From: Chara braunii
Lineage: Eukaryota; Streptophyta; Charophyceae; Charales; Characeae
NCBI GenBank assembly: GCA_003427395.1
Contig: BFEA01000015.1
Coordinates: 547,797-577,322 of the forward strand
Direction of reading: 5' to 3'
DNA: 29,526 nt
Part shown: positions 18,023 through 28,350 of the stretch, in pieces
Numbering within the stretch: position 1 is the stretch's first letter
Layout: every line of letters begins with the position of its first letter
Translations under genes and position numbers: made by a program
Notes under the pieces: generated by a model
What the model was told of the DNA's origin: nothing
The model's input: the letters and a program-made list of their open reading frames with translations, nothing else
Database searches by the model: none

Positions 18023-19680
18023 ATGGCAAGCCAGCAGAGCCTGGTCGTGCTGAGGGCCTTAGAGAGATACAGACAGAGAAGGAGAGGATGCTCAGACGTG
18101 GGACAAGGATGCAGCGGAGACAAGCGGACCTTAGAGAGTTAGAGGAGATGGAATTCACACATATGGATGATAATGTGAGGGTCGTGAGAACAACTTTGCT
18201 AGGTGTAGTAGAAATGCAAGACTATCACACGACACTTGCAGGGCATTCAGCAGAGCCTGGCCGTGCTGGTCGGGCAAGTTCAGGTAGCACCATCACCATC
18301 AGGGCTCGGTCCCTGGCCCGTGGTACAGCCTCCTCCTTTTGTCCCACCGGTGACTGGAGTATCCCCATTCCTAGTTTCTCCAGCACCGGTACAAGCCGAA
18401 ATGCCTTTGACAGGTGGGTTTCCAGCAGGTACTGGTGTACAGGTTCCAGTCCAGACAGTGTTCTCCCAACCTCCGTTGCAGACTGCCGTAACTGGGCAGC
18501 CTGCTGTCTCGCAGCCGACACAGCCGCAAGGCACACAACCCCAACAACAGCTAGTGCAGCAGCCTGCACCCCAGGGCCCAGGGTCCACAACCTGGAGTAG
18601 TGCAGGTACCGGGACAAGGCCAGTGGATTCTGAAGACTGCCATCGCCTCGCCTAGACCCTTCTCAGGGGATAAGAGGAGCGAAGACCTTGACACATGGTT
18701 GTTAATGAGGTAAGTGCCAGTCTACGTGAGTGCAAATTAACCTTGTCACACGAGGAAGTGTTTGTGGCTGCCTCCTACCAGGAGGGGAATGCAGGAAGGT
18801 GGCTAAGTGGGTTAGTACAACTGCAGGGGTACGGTCATGAATTCCATGTTTGGGCAGTCAACCAGAAACTGATGACTTCCTCAATCTGGTGGAGGAAAGG
18901 TGGCATGATCCTCAGGAGGCCCAAAAGGCCACTGATGCGATCCTGACTTTGAGCTCTAGAACGTTCAAGTCAGTAAGGGATGACACATACGCAGTGGAGC
19001 GTCTGATCTGTGTGCCTGGAGTGCGCTATGAGTCTATAACCCCAGGTCTTGCTTACCACTTACCTGAGATGCCTTCCCATGCCACTCAGGAATCAGTTGG
19101 CAGGTGAGGCCCATATCACCATACACAACTTCCCCTCGTTCAGCAAGAAGGCCTTAGACCTAGAGGCAAAGATAGAGCATGGGCACCAACCTGCGACAGA
19201 TGGTAGGAAGAAGGCACTGCCTCCCAACTTGAAGGCGAAGGGTCGCATTATGTTCGTCGATAACGATGGCTCAACCATGAAATTAGATGACGACTTCCAG
19301 AAGGGAGTAGGTTTATAGGCGGGCAGCGTAGAGGCTTCAGCGGGTGGAGGATTCGCTGCCTCAGTCCAGAAAGGTAAAAGGCGACCAGTAGACGCCGTGG
19401 AGGCTTCCGGTCTAGGAGTTAAGTAGACCCCAATTCTCCTCCATGGGAGAAAACGGGTCTAACAGAGGACGCGTGGAGAGACCGTTACACGCGGCAGACT
19501 TGTATCCGTTGTGGCCAATATGGCCATAACCAGTTCAAGTGTCGAAATAAGAAGGTGACGGAAAAGATCCCGCCTACAATGGGGCAGGCGTCGGCATCCT
19601 CCGCTTCCCAGGGTAGCAATGTTGCCTGCAATTTTGACACTGCTTCGGAAAACACATCGAGCTAGTAGGAATGGTAGTTG
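18023..19680 (+). pseudogene. gag: gag, element 2 (several frameshifts)
   Basis: The start is ATG at 18023 (MASQQSLVVLRALE). A charged, coiled-coil-like stretch (ERMLRRGTRMQRRQADLREL, from about 18079) is followed by a Pro/Gln-rich linker (18236-18600), then FSGDKRSEDLDTWL (about 18661). The capsid-like part reads FVAASYQEGNAGRWLSGL (18755), FLNLVEERWHDPQEAQKATD (18874), then SYLRCLPMPLRNQLAGEA (19056) and FSKKALDLEAK. A CCHC zinc knuckle, CIRCGQYGHNQFKC, is at 19501-19542. At least four frame changes and several stops separate these pieces. Confidence 0.75.
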
Positions 19681-19793
19681 TTCCTGCTAGGGTCGAGGTG
19701 GTGGACACACCCTCACCATCTTGAGAGATGGCCCAAGCTATTGACTCCGTTGTCGTCAAATAAACACATTCAGACTCATCGATCCTCTGTTCG

Positions 19794-20361
19794 ATGAATG
19801 TGTTTGAATCCTTAGAGGACCTAGAGGAGGAGTGGTCTAGATCGGACCCGTTAGCTTCTTGGACGGTCATGGTCAAAACCCCTAAGGGTGAGTTGTTCGT
19901 CGGCGAGGTAGTTATCGGTGGCAGCAAGGCCGGGGCCTATTATGACACTTGCTCAACGCGGAACTTTATTAGTCGCGCGTGCGTTGAAAGGCTGCGCTTA
20001 CAGAGGCAAGTGCAGCGCCTGAGTCGATCTGTGGAATTGACCTGTGCCAACAAACAGCGCATGGTAGTCACTGACTACCTTAAAGACATTGAGTGTCTTT
20101 TACCGTACGCGGGAGGGGAGCTGAGACATCGAGTCTCGTCCTTGTCAGTGACGATCTCCCAATGAATATCATGTCGGGTATGTACTATCTTTCGGTTGCA
20201 CAACCGCAATTTGACTGGGACCGAAAAGTGGTCAAACACACTTTGCCCGGAGGGGGGACCGCCAGATTGCGTAAGTTTAAAGCCAGTAGTCTGATTGAGT
20301 CCTACAGATGCATGTGTGTGGTCGTGTTCTATAACTATCATAAGCAAATCCGGAGGAGGGT
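19794..20361 (+). pseudogene. Protease region, element 2 (active-site Gly lost)
   Basis: The motif expected as DTG or DSG reads DTC (19944-19952) in AYYDTCSTRNFISRACVERL, so the conserved Gly is replaced by Cys. The second half, SDDLPMNIMSGMYYL then PQFDWDRKVVKHTLPGG, follows in another frame (from about 20147). Its usual Leu-Gly of the ILGM motif also looks altered (MSGM). The protease is very probably inactive. Confidence 0.7.
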
Positions 20362-21380
20362 ATGCACTTAGTTTACGTCTCTGCAGAAGGTGAGCCGGTG
20401 CAAGTACCTCCAGAGATAGAGGGAGTGGTCGCTAGGTACCCTGATCTATTCGAAGAGCCGAAAGGGGTTGTTGAGAGGAAGGTTTTTCACGCAATAGAGA
20501 TTATCCCAGAATCTAGTATTATGAAGGGTAGGATCTATCGGATGTCTCCAGCGGAACTTGACGAGCTTCGCCGACAACTCAAGGAACTCATAGAGAAGGG
20601 TTGGATCCGTCCGAGTATTTCCCCTTATGGATCTCCTGTCTTATTCGTGCCAAAGAAGGGCGGAACCTTGAGGATGTGCATTGACTGTAGGAGCCTCAAT
20701 GCCATCACTGTGAAGAACGTAGAGGCCCTGTCGCGCATTGATGACTTATTGAACCGAGTGCAAGGGTGTCGGTACTTCAGTAAGATAGATCTTAAGTCCG
20801 GGTACCATCAGATTGCAATACAGCCTGATGATCAACACAAACCGCTTTTCAAACCAGGTACGGTCTGTACGAGTTTGTGGTGATGCCTTTCAACCGTTGC
20901 AATGATCCTGGCGCCTTTCAACACACCATGAACCGGATCTTTCATGACTACTTGGACAAGTTTGTAATCGTGTACCTCAATGATATACTTATCTTTAGTA
21001 GAACTGTCGAGGAGCATGAAGCCCACTTAGACAAAGTCCTTAGTCTCCTCAAGCAGCACCAGTTCAAGATTTACCAGGAGAAGTGCGAGTTTGGCCGCAC
21101 CCGGATCTTGTACTTAGGTCATGAAATTTCCGCAGAGGAATTCAAGCCCGATGACGCGAAGGTGACCAACATTCGTGATTGGCCATGTCCTCGGTATGTG
21201 ACTGAGATGAGGTCCTTCTTAGGGATGACCGGCTACTACCGCAATTTTGCCAAGAACTATAGCATAGTGGTCGCCCCTTTGACGGACCTGACCCGCCTTG
21301 ACACCCCATGGGAGTGGACAAATAGGTGTGAGGTTGCCTTCAGACATTTGAAGCATGCTCTGACACACCTTGAGGTCTTA
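20362..21380 (+). pseudogene. pol: Reverse transcriptase, element 2 (YLDD changed to YLND)
   Basis: LFEEPKGVVERKVFHAIEI leads to GWIRPSISPYGSPVLFVPKK, RMCIDCRSLNAITVKN and FSKIDLKSGYHQIAIQ. Near 20855 a frameshift moves to YEFVVMPFN, where the usual PFGLTNAP is degraded. The catalytic box is YLNDILIFS (20973-20984): the first Asp is Asn, which one G-to-A change at a CpG explains. Then LGHEISAEEFKPDDAK and FLGMTGYYRNF follow. Confidence 0.85.
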
Positions 21381-21780
21381 AAACTTCCAGATACTGACAA
21401 ACCATTTATAGTAACCACGGATGCCAACCAATATGGCATAGGCGCCATGCTTGTGCAATAAAAGGGGCCAAAGTTAAGGCTAGTTGAGTACATGTCTAAA
21501 AAGATGCCCTCTCAGAAGTTGGCTAAGTCCACCTATGGGAAAAAACTCTATGCGATCTACAAAGCGCTAACCCACTGGAGACACTACCTTATTGGGAGGG
21601 TCTTCTACGTCAGAACTGATCATCAAACCCTGAACTTTCTGAAGTGGATGAGAACCCAGCCAGTGTTCTCTGATGCGCTGAAACGCTGGATCGAAGTCAT
21701 TGAGCAGTATGACTTCGAACCCTAGTACATCAAAGGAGAGTACAACAGAGTTGTTGATGCATTGTCGTGTAGGCTAGACT
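21381..21780 (+). pseudogene. RNase H, element 2 (catalytic Glu lost)
   Basis: TTDANQYGIGAMLVQ carries the first Asp. TAA at 21459 (from CAA) interrupts. Then STYGKKLYAIYKALTHWRHY has Lys (codon 21543-21545) where the family has the catalytic Glu (KEL). VRTDHQTL keeps the last Asp. TAG at 21723 (from CAG) precedes YIKGEYNRVVDALS. Confidence 0.75.
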
Positions 21781-22710
21781 TCCTTGGTGCACTGATCACT
21801 GGGCTTGGGTTTGCGGACGATGTTACTCGTTATTTGGTGGAAGCCTATCGTGAGGATCCGTTTATGGCTGAGATCATACGTAGACTCGAGGCGCAGGGCA
21901 AAGTAACTTCTGTCGAGTTTGAGTTGGTCAACGACCTGCTGTTCCGTGAGAAGGTCGGGAATAAACGTTTGTGTGTGCTTAATCGGGAGTCTTTGCGTAG
22001 TTGATTTTTAGGTGAGTGTCATGATGCCACGTGACATTTTGGCTATAAGAAGACTGCAGCCAATCTGCTGCAACAGTTCTGGTGGCCCACAATGATGAGA
22101 GATGCCGAGCTGTACGTGGAAACTTGTCAAGTGTGTCAAAAGGACAAGCCACGTACACAGGCCCCTCTTGGGCTCCTCAAGCCCCTTTCGATTCCGGAAA
22201 GGCCTGGTGACTCGGCGGTGAGAGTCTGTCCATGGACTTCATCGACACGCTGGTCACCAGCAAGAATGGAATGAGACACATCTTTGTCATTGTGGTGGGT
22301 AAGTACGCTAGATTAGTTGCAATGCCTGAAACAGCAAAGACCGGGTACGTCATTAGGTTGTTCAAGGAGAACTGGTTCAGAGACTTTGGGCTACCAAAGT
22401 CTATTGTAAGTGACCGGAATATCCGATTCACAAGCCAGTTGTGGAAGGCTGCAGCTGTAGAACAGGGCACACAACTGAAGATGACCTCCGGGAACCACCC
22501 AGAGGCAAACGGGCAAGCAGTGCAGCTGAACTGCGCTGTACAACACCTATTGAGGCACTACATCAAGCCCTACCAGGTGGACTAGGATGCGAAACTTGCT
22601 CTCATCGCCAACCTGTACAACAATGTTGTGCACAACGCTACAGGGGTGAGTCCTAACAGCCTGCTACTGACATTCAAGCCTAGACTGCCACTATACTTCC
22701 TACTACAGAG
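21781..22710 (+). pseudogene. Integrase, element 2 (DDE Glu replaced by Val)
   Basis: The zinc region is seen as FGYKKTAANLLQQFWWP and ETCQVCQKDKPR (CQVC at 22125-22136), with TGA stops near 22002 and 22032. The core has Asp in MDFID (22232) and Asp in VSDRN (22412-22414). Exactly 36 codons later NGQAVQLN has Val (22520-22522) where NGQAEQ is expected. TAG at 22583 replaces a probable Trp. The frame then breaks through to 22710. Confidence 0.8.
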
Positions 22711-23239
22711 TTGATGCAACAAGCATTAGAACAGATGAACAAAGCACAGGTGGCAATGATAGAATCTGAGAATAAACACCGCCGCCCATCGACATTTCAG
22801 GTAGGGGATAGAGTCTGGGTTAAGTCCTCTAAACTGGGGCAGGAGCACGGTATCTCCAGCAAGCTCATGCCACAGTACTTTGGGCCCTGGGAGGTTCTAG
22901 ATATTGTCGGGGATGATCCGAACGGGCCGTCGTATGTAGTTCACATCCCTGGTCACCTACGCACTTACCTTGTCTTTCACGCCTCCAAGCTTGTACCTTT
23001 CAAAGTTTCCTTCACGTCGCTCAATGCTGCCCCCAACCATGGACGGAGAGGTCGACATGGACGGCATCGTGGACCACAGGGAAATGCCAGTTCCAAGACC
23101 GACAGGCAGGGGACGTCCTCCGAAGCCGAAGCTGCAGTATCGTGTTAGGTTTAGACATCACACTGATCCAAAGGAGGACAGATGGTTTGCACGGGAGGAA
23201 CTGATGCAGGCCGCTCCAGAAAGGAAAGCGCCAGATTGA
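22711..23239 (+). pseudogene. Integrase C-terminus and chromo-like tail, element 2
   Basis: HRRPSTFQVGDRVWVKSSKL, then LMPQYFGPWEVLDIV, HLRTYLVFHASKL form the usual GPY/F-type integrase end. A frameshift near 22990 leads to VDHREMPVPRPTGRG and YRVRFRHHTDPKEDRWFARE, which resembles a reduced chromodomain. The frame ends with TGA at 23237. Confidence 0.75.
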
Positions 23240-24346
23240 ATGAACTTCTCAGAGAACTAGCGAAGTATGGAGGAGGGAATGCGAGGTGCAAGGCCTCGGT
23301 AAACTGGGCCCTGTTTGCAACAGTGTCGGCCCCCATAAGTGAAGGTAGGCCCGCCCAAGGACAAGAGGCCTAATTTTGGCTACCACGCAACTGGGGAAAT
23401 TCAGGTAGTTGCGCAGCGCCAGTTGGTTGAGAGCGCCCAGGCCCTGACTGCCTTTTTCGTACGTAACTGAGGCAGACCCTGGGCCAGATACGCAACATGG
23501 ACTGGACACAGGCTGCCGGCAGTTGAACACGGGTAACCGCCATAGGCCCCGGGCCTGACTCGTTTGGACTGGGGCTCAGCCACTTGGGGCCTACCGGAAG
23601 CTTCTGGGAGGGGCCCAGTGCAGCCAGGCCGCACGCAAAGCAGGCAGGCCACTTCCATTTAGGAAAGTGCCTGCCCTCGCCTTCGCGATTCGGGTACTGG
23701 CTGCATGCTGCCCAAGCGCTGCTGCGGTAAACTCTGGCCAGCGCCCTCACGCTCACGGGCGAGCAGGAAGAGCAGGCAGCCATGGCCGAGCTGCCCTGCA
23801 TCTGTGTGGGGGGGATCGAGGTTGTGAGTGATGCGACATACCAGTGGTGCTTGAGGTGAACGACATTGGCCTAGATCTGCTCATGCTTCGGGGAGCTGTT
23901 GACGTCACCAGCAGCATTGTAGATAGGCTAGATAGGATGTCGACATTCAATTTCAAATTGGTTCATTGTTGATGAGACTATTCCAACATTGTCACTTGTG
24001 AGTTTTTGCTGTGCTCTTATTTGGTGGAATTCGTGCTGCAATTCTGCTTTGGTTCGAGGTCATGACTATCTGGTTACATGCGTATGATGCTGCTTGGTTT
24101 CTGGAATTCGCTATCGCTCATGTTCCTGGCATTAGCAATAAACTGCGGTAGTATGACTTGTTTTTTTTTGGGTTTGGCTGTGGCAATCGGTTAGGGTTTG
24201 AACAGCCTTTGATTGAATTTGTTGGCAGCATTTGGGGAAAAGGGCCTTTGTGGCGAGTAGTTAGGCTCGTAGAGTTTGTTGGCTGCGGTCAGGCATGGGA
24301 TTGGTAGGGAGTGCTTTTCCCATCCCTACATGGCTGCGGTTATATG
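23240..24346. other. No gene seen
   Basis: G/C-rich to 23900 with many GGCC-type words, then A/T-richer. One stem-loop stands out: GGCAGG with a CACTT extension (23643-23653) pairs with AAGTGCCTGCC (23665-23675). No LTR of element 2 was recognised, and the open frames have no family resemblance. Confidence 0.4.
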
Positions 24347-24418
24347 TGAGGGCCGCCGGACCCGCTTTCCAGCATATAATGGAATGACCTTTTTGTTGAA
24401 ATTTAAAACAAAAAAAAG
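24347..24418 (+). repeat. Stem-loop repeat core, copy c, with short A-rich end
   Basis: GTGAGGGCCGCCGGACCC then GCTTTCCAGCATATAATGG gives a stem GCCGGA/TCCAGC (24355-24360, 24368-24373) with one mismatch. It is followed by an AT-rich stretch ending in eight A. It differs from copies b, e and f after the stem (ATATAAT instead of AGGTGATG) and is closer to copy d. Confidence 0.5.
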
Positions 24419-25540
24419 ACGGAAGATAGTCCACAACCGAGAAATCACGTACTAGGGTTTAGTGCTGCCCGTGCATCCTTATGATACAGCTTTAAATTTG
24501 TCCAAAATCCGCCGTTCAGGTGGTCCTAACAGTTCGCGAAAGCTGCCAGATACTAATGGCTTCAAAGTTCAAACCTATAGGATGCCCCCATTCAATGGTT
24601 CTTCTCAAGCGTCGACAACTGCTTGAGACAAACAAATCCAGGGGAGTTCCCACTGTCCCAGACAATTGCTTTCGCAGAAGGAAAAGCATCGGCAAAGTCG
24701 GAGGCTGGCCTCATTGAAAAGGAGGACTGATCACTCTTCAACCAGTCTGCAAAAAGCAAAAGGGAACCCCTTTAGACTCGGAGACATCCCCCTCGAGCCT
24801 TGCCTTTTTCTTTTTTTTCTTTTTTTTTTTTTCCCTCGCGATCACCCTGGATCATTCTGGTTTGGTCAGTCATTCCCCACAGAAAAAAAAACAAATTCTG
24901 TTTCTTTCCTTGATTCTTTTTGCAGACTGTTGGTTGCAATTGCACCAAGATATTTGTTTGAGTACAATCGGGTAAAGAAAAAAGAAGAAGAAGAAGAAGA
25001 AGAAAGAAAACCTCTGTACTGCGTGTGCAAGGAGATTTGTAGTCTATTCCTGTCCTTATCAATGCAAATAATACCGCAACCTTCACTCTCCTGAACATAC
25101 AGGCGGCAGCAATGAAAGTTCATTCAAATTTGCAGTTTTTTGTCACCTCCTTACTAGATGCCATTGGAGGCTTACACTTTTGAAAATGCCCCATCCCCTC
25201 CAGCGTCTTGAATGACCCTAGCAAGCTAGTAGTATAAGAATGCACCCGTGCGACTTCACATGCACAGATCATGCATTGGTCGCCCTTGCCTTTGTTCTGC
25301 CCCTGTCAATAATAACGGTTCCCCTTGAGGTGGGTTTTCGACCAGACATGCCTATTACAATGATGCACTTTCACTTATAGAACAGAGGAGTGGGAGAGAG
25401 GTCACGTGAGGAAACAGGAGCCACGAACATACACGGAGGGAGGGAGAGAGAGGGAGAGAGGGAGAAGTGGGAAGGAAGGGGGGGAAGCAAGGGAATTCAA
25501 AATAGCGAGAACAGAGAGAGAGGGAGGGCAAGAAGAGAGC

Positions 25541-25546
<6 letters not shown>
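24419..25546. other. No gene seen
   Basis: Contains a T-rich tract (24807-24831), a GAA run (24977-25004) and purine-rich DNA leading into the GA repeat. Frames at 24520-25094 have no recognisable family and run through low-complexity sequence. Confidence 0.4.
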
Positions 25547-25635
<89 letters not shown>

Positions 25636-25636
25636 N

Positions 25637-25713
<77 letters not shown>
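25547..25713. repeat. (GA)n microsatellite with one unresolved base
   Basis: About 83 GA units form a nearly pure tract, with an N at 25636. Its true length may be uncertain in the assembly. Arg-Glu and Ser-Leu translations across it are artefacts. Confidence 0.97.
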
Positions 25714-25718
<5 letters not shown>

Positions 25719-25917
25719 GGTTGTTAAACATGGCACATGAAATGCAAGTGATCAGCACATTGGAGGCAACAGTGTAAAATGACATATTAAGGCGAAATGT
25801 GTCTACAGAGAGATCTACAGATGGACAGGATGACAACAACAACAAAAGTGCACAAGGAACTTCAAAGACAAACATCTCTTTTCTTTCCATTTTCTCTCTA
25901 AGAGTTTCTCTTTTTGA

Positions 25918-26130
25918 GACGACGAAAAAGCGGGCATCTTAGCACAGCCTCCAGCTGCAGCTTAAAGCTGCAACTTGAGTCTGGAAGACTGTGGCGTCAT
26001 TGACATAAAGGGAAAGTTCAAAATTCAAAATTTATAGTTTTAGTGGCTCATTCGCGAGATCTAGGCTGGGAGGTGTGACCGCCGACTGGTGGTTTTGCTC
26101 GACCACTAGCTCCATCAGCACCATTGCAGA
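25918..26130. repeat. Dispersed repeat, copy B
   Basis: This is the same family and orientation as 11765-12002. It shares GGCATCTTAGCA/GGACATCTCAGCA, GCTGCAGCT, GTCTGGAAGAC and CATCAGCACCATT in the same order. Unlike copy A it is not next to a U6 copy. Confidence 0.6.
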
Positions 26131-26490
26131 ACGTGTTGGCAATGCTTGTTTTTTCGATGACAACTCACAGTGAATTTATTTTTTTTTCCCTTTTTTTACA
26201 GTGTGATCTTTGCGACCCACAGCCGCGTGGTCTCAGAGTTGCACAAATTAAAATAATAATAATAATAATAGTAATTGAATGGAGAAAAGCAGCGGATAAA
26301 CCGCTGGCGTCCTCTTGTCAAGCAAGCAGTGCCACCAGCAACGCTCTCAGAATGGTGTCTACAAATCACGAACGTCCAACTGACTCTCGTTATCGACAGC
26401 CAGCATCTCTTCATCCAGGCAAGTGGCGATGTCCACTGACCCTGATTTTATCTATGGCCAATATCTTTTAATCCAGACACCTGGCATGAC
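26131..26490. other. No gene seen
   Basis: Includes a short AAT microsatellite (26250-26269) and T-rich runs. Open frames on both strands are short and unrecognised. Confidence 0.4.
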
Positions 26491-26494
26491 CTCC

Positions 26495-26550
26495 AGGTGA
26501 GCCTGTTTTTTTTTGTTTTTTCCCTGTTTTTTTTTTTCAAGGTGAGCCTG
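26495..26550 (-). mobile_element. T-rich insertion flanked by an 11-13-bp direct repeat
   Basis: AGGTGAGCCTG occurs at 26495-26505 and 26540-26550 around about 34 bases of T-rich sequence. The related uninterrupted copy at 17407-17471 has only one such word. This fits an insertion on the minus strand of little more than a poly(A) tail, with the repeat as target-site duplication. Confidence 0.6.
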
Positions 26551-26590
26551 TTCAACCAACACCACAGTATTTTTAAGTAATTTTTGGTTT

Positions 26591-26635
<45 letters not shown>

Positions 26636-26644
26636 GAAATGCAC

Positions 26645-26690
26645 AAAGCTTATATTGCCGGGAAACGGGCCCGGCGTCCCTCACAAAATA
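26645..26690 (-). repeat. Stem-loop repeat core, copy d, next to the poly(A) tail
   Basis: On the minus strand GTGAGGGACGCCGGGCCC then GTTTCCCGGCAATATAAGC. The stem GCCGGG/CCCGGC uses plus positions 26657-26662 and 26670-26675. Compared with GCTGGA/TCCAGC copies, two pairs change on both sides. The position just before the tail suggests a role in priming or recognition by a LINE RT. Confidence 0.6.
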
Positions 26691-26851
26691 TTTGGAGCCC
26701 CAGGCTTGCTCCCTGCTACTCCGGCCGGGTGCAAGCCCTGGCTGTGGAAACAAAACCAACCACAACCAGACACAACCCTACAATGAATTTACAAAGCAGA
26801 CAATTATGTAACAGTCCCTCAGTCATCCGAAATTATTGCCAAACCCTGCAA

Positions 26852-27332
26852 ATCGCCCTGCCACCCGCGCAGCAGGGGACTGCACCCACAGGCCCCAACT
26901 GCGGATCCAGTCCCCGCAAAACCCCCCCTCCTCCTCGTGATTCAGAGTGGATCGCACCACCAATAGAACCCAGACTCTCCAGTACCAAAACACCGACTCC
27001 CGCCACGATGATGTTTCTGCTAACCACCGGAAATACCCTACCACCCGCGCAGCAGGGGCCGAAGGCCCCGCAAACCCACCCACCTCCTCGCGATTTAGGG
27101 TATACCGACCCCCCAATCCGCATCTGCTCTCAAACGGAGTCCCAACGCCTATCAGATGATGTCAGAAACCAAAACCTACCATAAGAAGATGGAAACCAAG
27201 CCCTCTATTGCTAAACCCAATTATGTAACCACATCCAATTATCATCTCAACCCTGCAGCAATACCCTGCCACCCGCGCGGCAGGGGTCGAAGACCCTGCA
27301 AACCCACCCTCCTCCTCGCGATTCAGGGTATT
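26852..27332 (-). repeat. Three tandem structured units with covarying stems
   Basis: Units begin near 26852, 27033 and 27260 and share CCACCCGCGC-GCAGGGG and CTCCTCGYGATT. The inner stem is GGGGACTG/CAGTCCCC in unit 1 (26875-26882, 26908-26915), GGGGCC/GGCCCC in unit 2 (27055-27060, 27064-27069) and GGGTC/GACCC in unit 3 (27284-27288, 27292-27296). The outer stem is ATACCCTA/TAGGGTAT in unit 2 (27033-27040, 27096-27103) and AATACCCTG/CAGGGTATT in unit 3 (27260-27268, 27324-27332), and is weak in unit 1. Differences are matched on both sides, which suggests a selected structure, probably in RNA. Confidence 0.65.
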
Positions 27333-27664
27333 ACCGCTCCACCCATCTGTATCGGCTCCCATAAAAGAATCCCACTGCCCACCATGATGGGATCCCTGCG
27401 GAGCGACACTCGCCCAATCGCAGCAGATTTCCTATATCACACGTAAACAAAAACCCACGACAAAACAACAGGGCCAAAGCTGTCGTCTAAAAAGACAAAG
27501 CTAAATTCCAATCTGAAGAGATTAAGCCAAAATCTTAACAGTAACAACGCTCTATCGGTCAACACGAATATGTGACTCTTACACTAATTACTGCTATACA
27601 AAACCTCGACAAAACGCACAGCAAAGCAGCAACAACAAGAACTATTCAACACAAACCAAAAGTA

Positions 27665-27958
27665 CTAAACCAAAACTGCACCAACAATCCAACACAAACG
27701 AAAAGCACTAAAACTCTCGTCTAAAGCGACGAGGCAGAATTCCATCCACTTCGATGTTTCACAGGACGGCGGAAGCCTCCAATCGCGTCTAAAACGCTGC
27801 AGCAGAGCATCCAAGGTCGATAGCAAACGCTCTACTCGATAATCTGGGGCGAGCCCAAGATCAACAACAGGAAAAACATGATCTCTTCTCTCCACGGCAG
27901 CAACTCCATGTCGACGCAACAAGAAGACGCGAATCTTCCAATTCACCGTACGCTCCAT
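27665..27958 (-). CDS. Hypothetical 97-residue frame inside the retroposon
   Basis: An ATG at 27958 opens a frame ending at 27665. It contains HGVAAVERRDHVFPVVDLGL and a predicted helical stretch, RVERLLSTLDALLQRFRRDW. No family is recognised. The same frame is open upstream to 28519, but the part beyond 28336 lies outside the insertion and crosses a poly(A) run, so the longer version is not credible. It could be a degenerate Gag-like or host-derived exon, or chance. Confidence 0.25.
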   Translation of the reverse strand: MERTVNWKIRVFLLRRHGVAAVERRDHVFPVVDLGLAPDYRVERLLSTLDALLQRFRRDWRLPPSCETSKWMEFCLVALDESFSAFRLCWIVGAVLV

Positions 27959-28350
27959 GTCAACAGCCACCCTCCCATGAATCATACATGGGCAACACCC
28001 AATGTTCCGTATCAAAGCCAGGGGGTCGCCCCCTGACAAGTTCCATATTAGGTATATATGGAAGGCTCGCACCCTGCCCGTCAACCACCCCCACATGCCA
28101 CTCTCCTTCCAAGGCTGACAAGGATTCCCGGGCTTCTCCAGCAAAAGTCCCGACCAAGGCGAGCTAAAACCGAGGTGTTTCACCACCATCGCGGAGCCTG
28201 CACCATCGCGCCCATGCGCCCTAACTGCCCACAGCGCTCCCTTGTTCGTGCCCGCAGCAAATTCTGGCAGGCAAGGCCAACGCACGTTGACCTCGCCGAG
28301 CGATCCTCCGCTGCGCGAGCCTCCAGCTTCTGTTGCTAATTTTTGGTTTC

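Larger units (their letters stand above)
18023..23239 (+). mobile_element. Ty3/gypsy retrotransposon 2 (decayed)
   Basis: gag, protease, RT, RNase H, integrase and a C-terminal chromo-like region are present in Ty3/gypsy order, spread over all three frames with many stops. The base composition is less CpG-rich than element 1, and the proteins are only distantly similar to it, so this is a separate family. Key residues are lost in protease, RT, RNase H and integrase. LTRs, primer-binding site and target duplications were not found. Confidence 0.85.
26578..28350 (-). mobile_element. 1.74-kb poly(A)-tailed retroposon with 14-bp target-site duplications
   Basis: TAATTTTTGGTTTC is found at 26578-26591 and again at 28337-28350. 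Directly inside the left copy lies a run of 42 T (26593-26634), which is the poly(A) tail of a minus-strand element starting at 28336. Both signs together are the hallmark of target-primed reverse transcription. The uninterrupted paralogue at 17407-17471 shows the pre-insertion sequence. Inside are three structured tandem units (26852-27332), a hypothetical frame (27665-27958) and, about 20 bases before the tail, a stem-loop core with AATATAAGC. No RT is encoded, so it is non-autonomous or a processed copy of a host transcript. Confidence 0.8.

Noticed and set aside
25402-25890. Long Ser-Leu and Arg-Glu repeat proteins
   Set aside because: They are translations of the (GA)n microsatellite and include an unresolved base.
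26633-27184. 183-residue Pro-rich plus-strand frame
   Set aside because: It runs across the 3' part of a minus-strand retroposon and its structured repeats; the codons follow the repeat, not a protein pattern.
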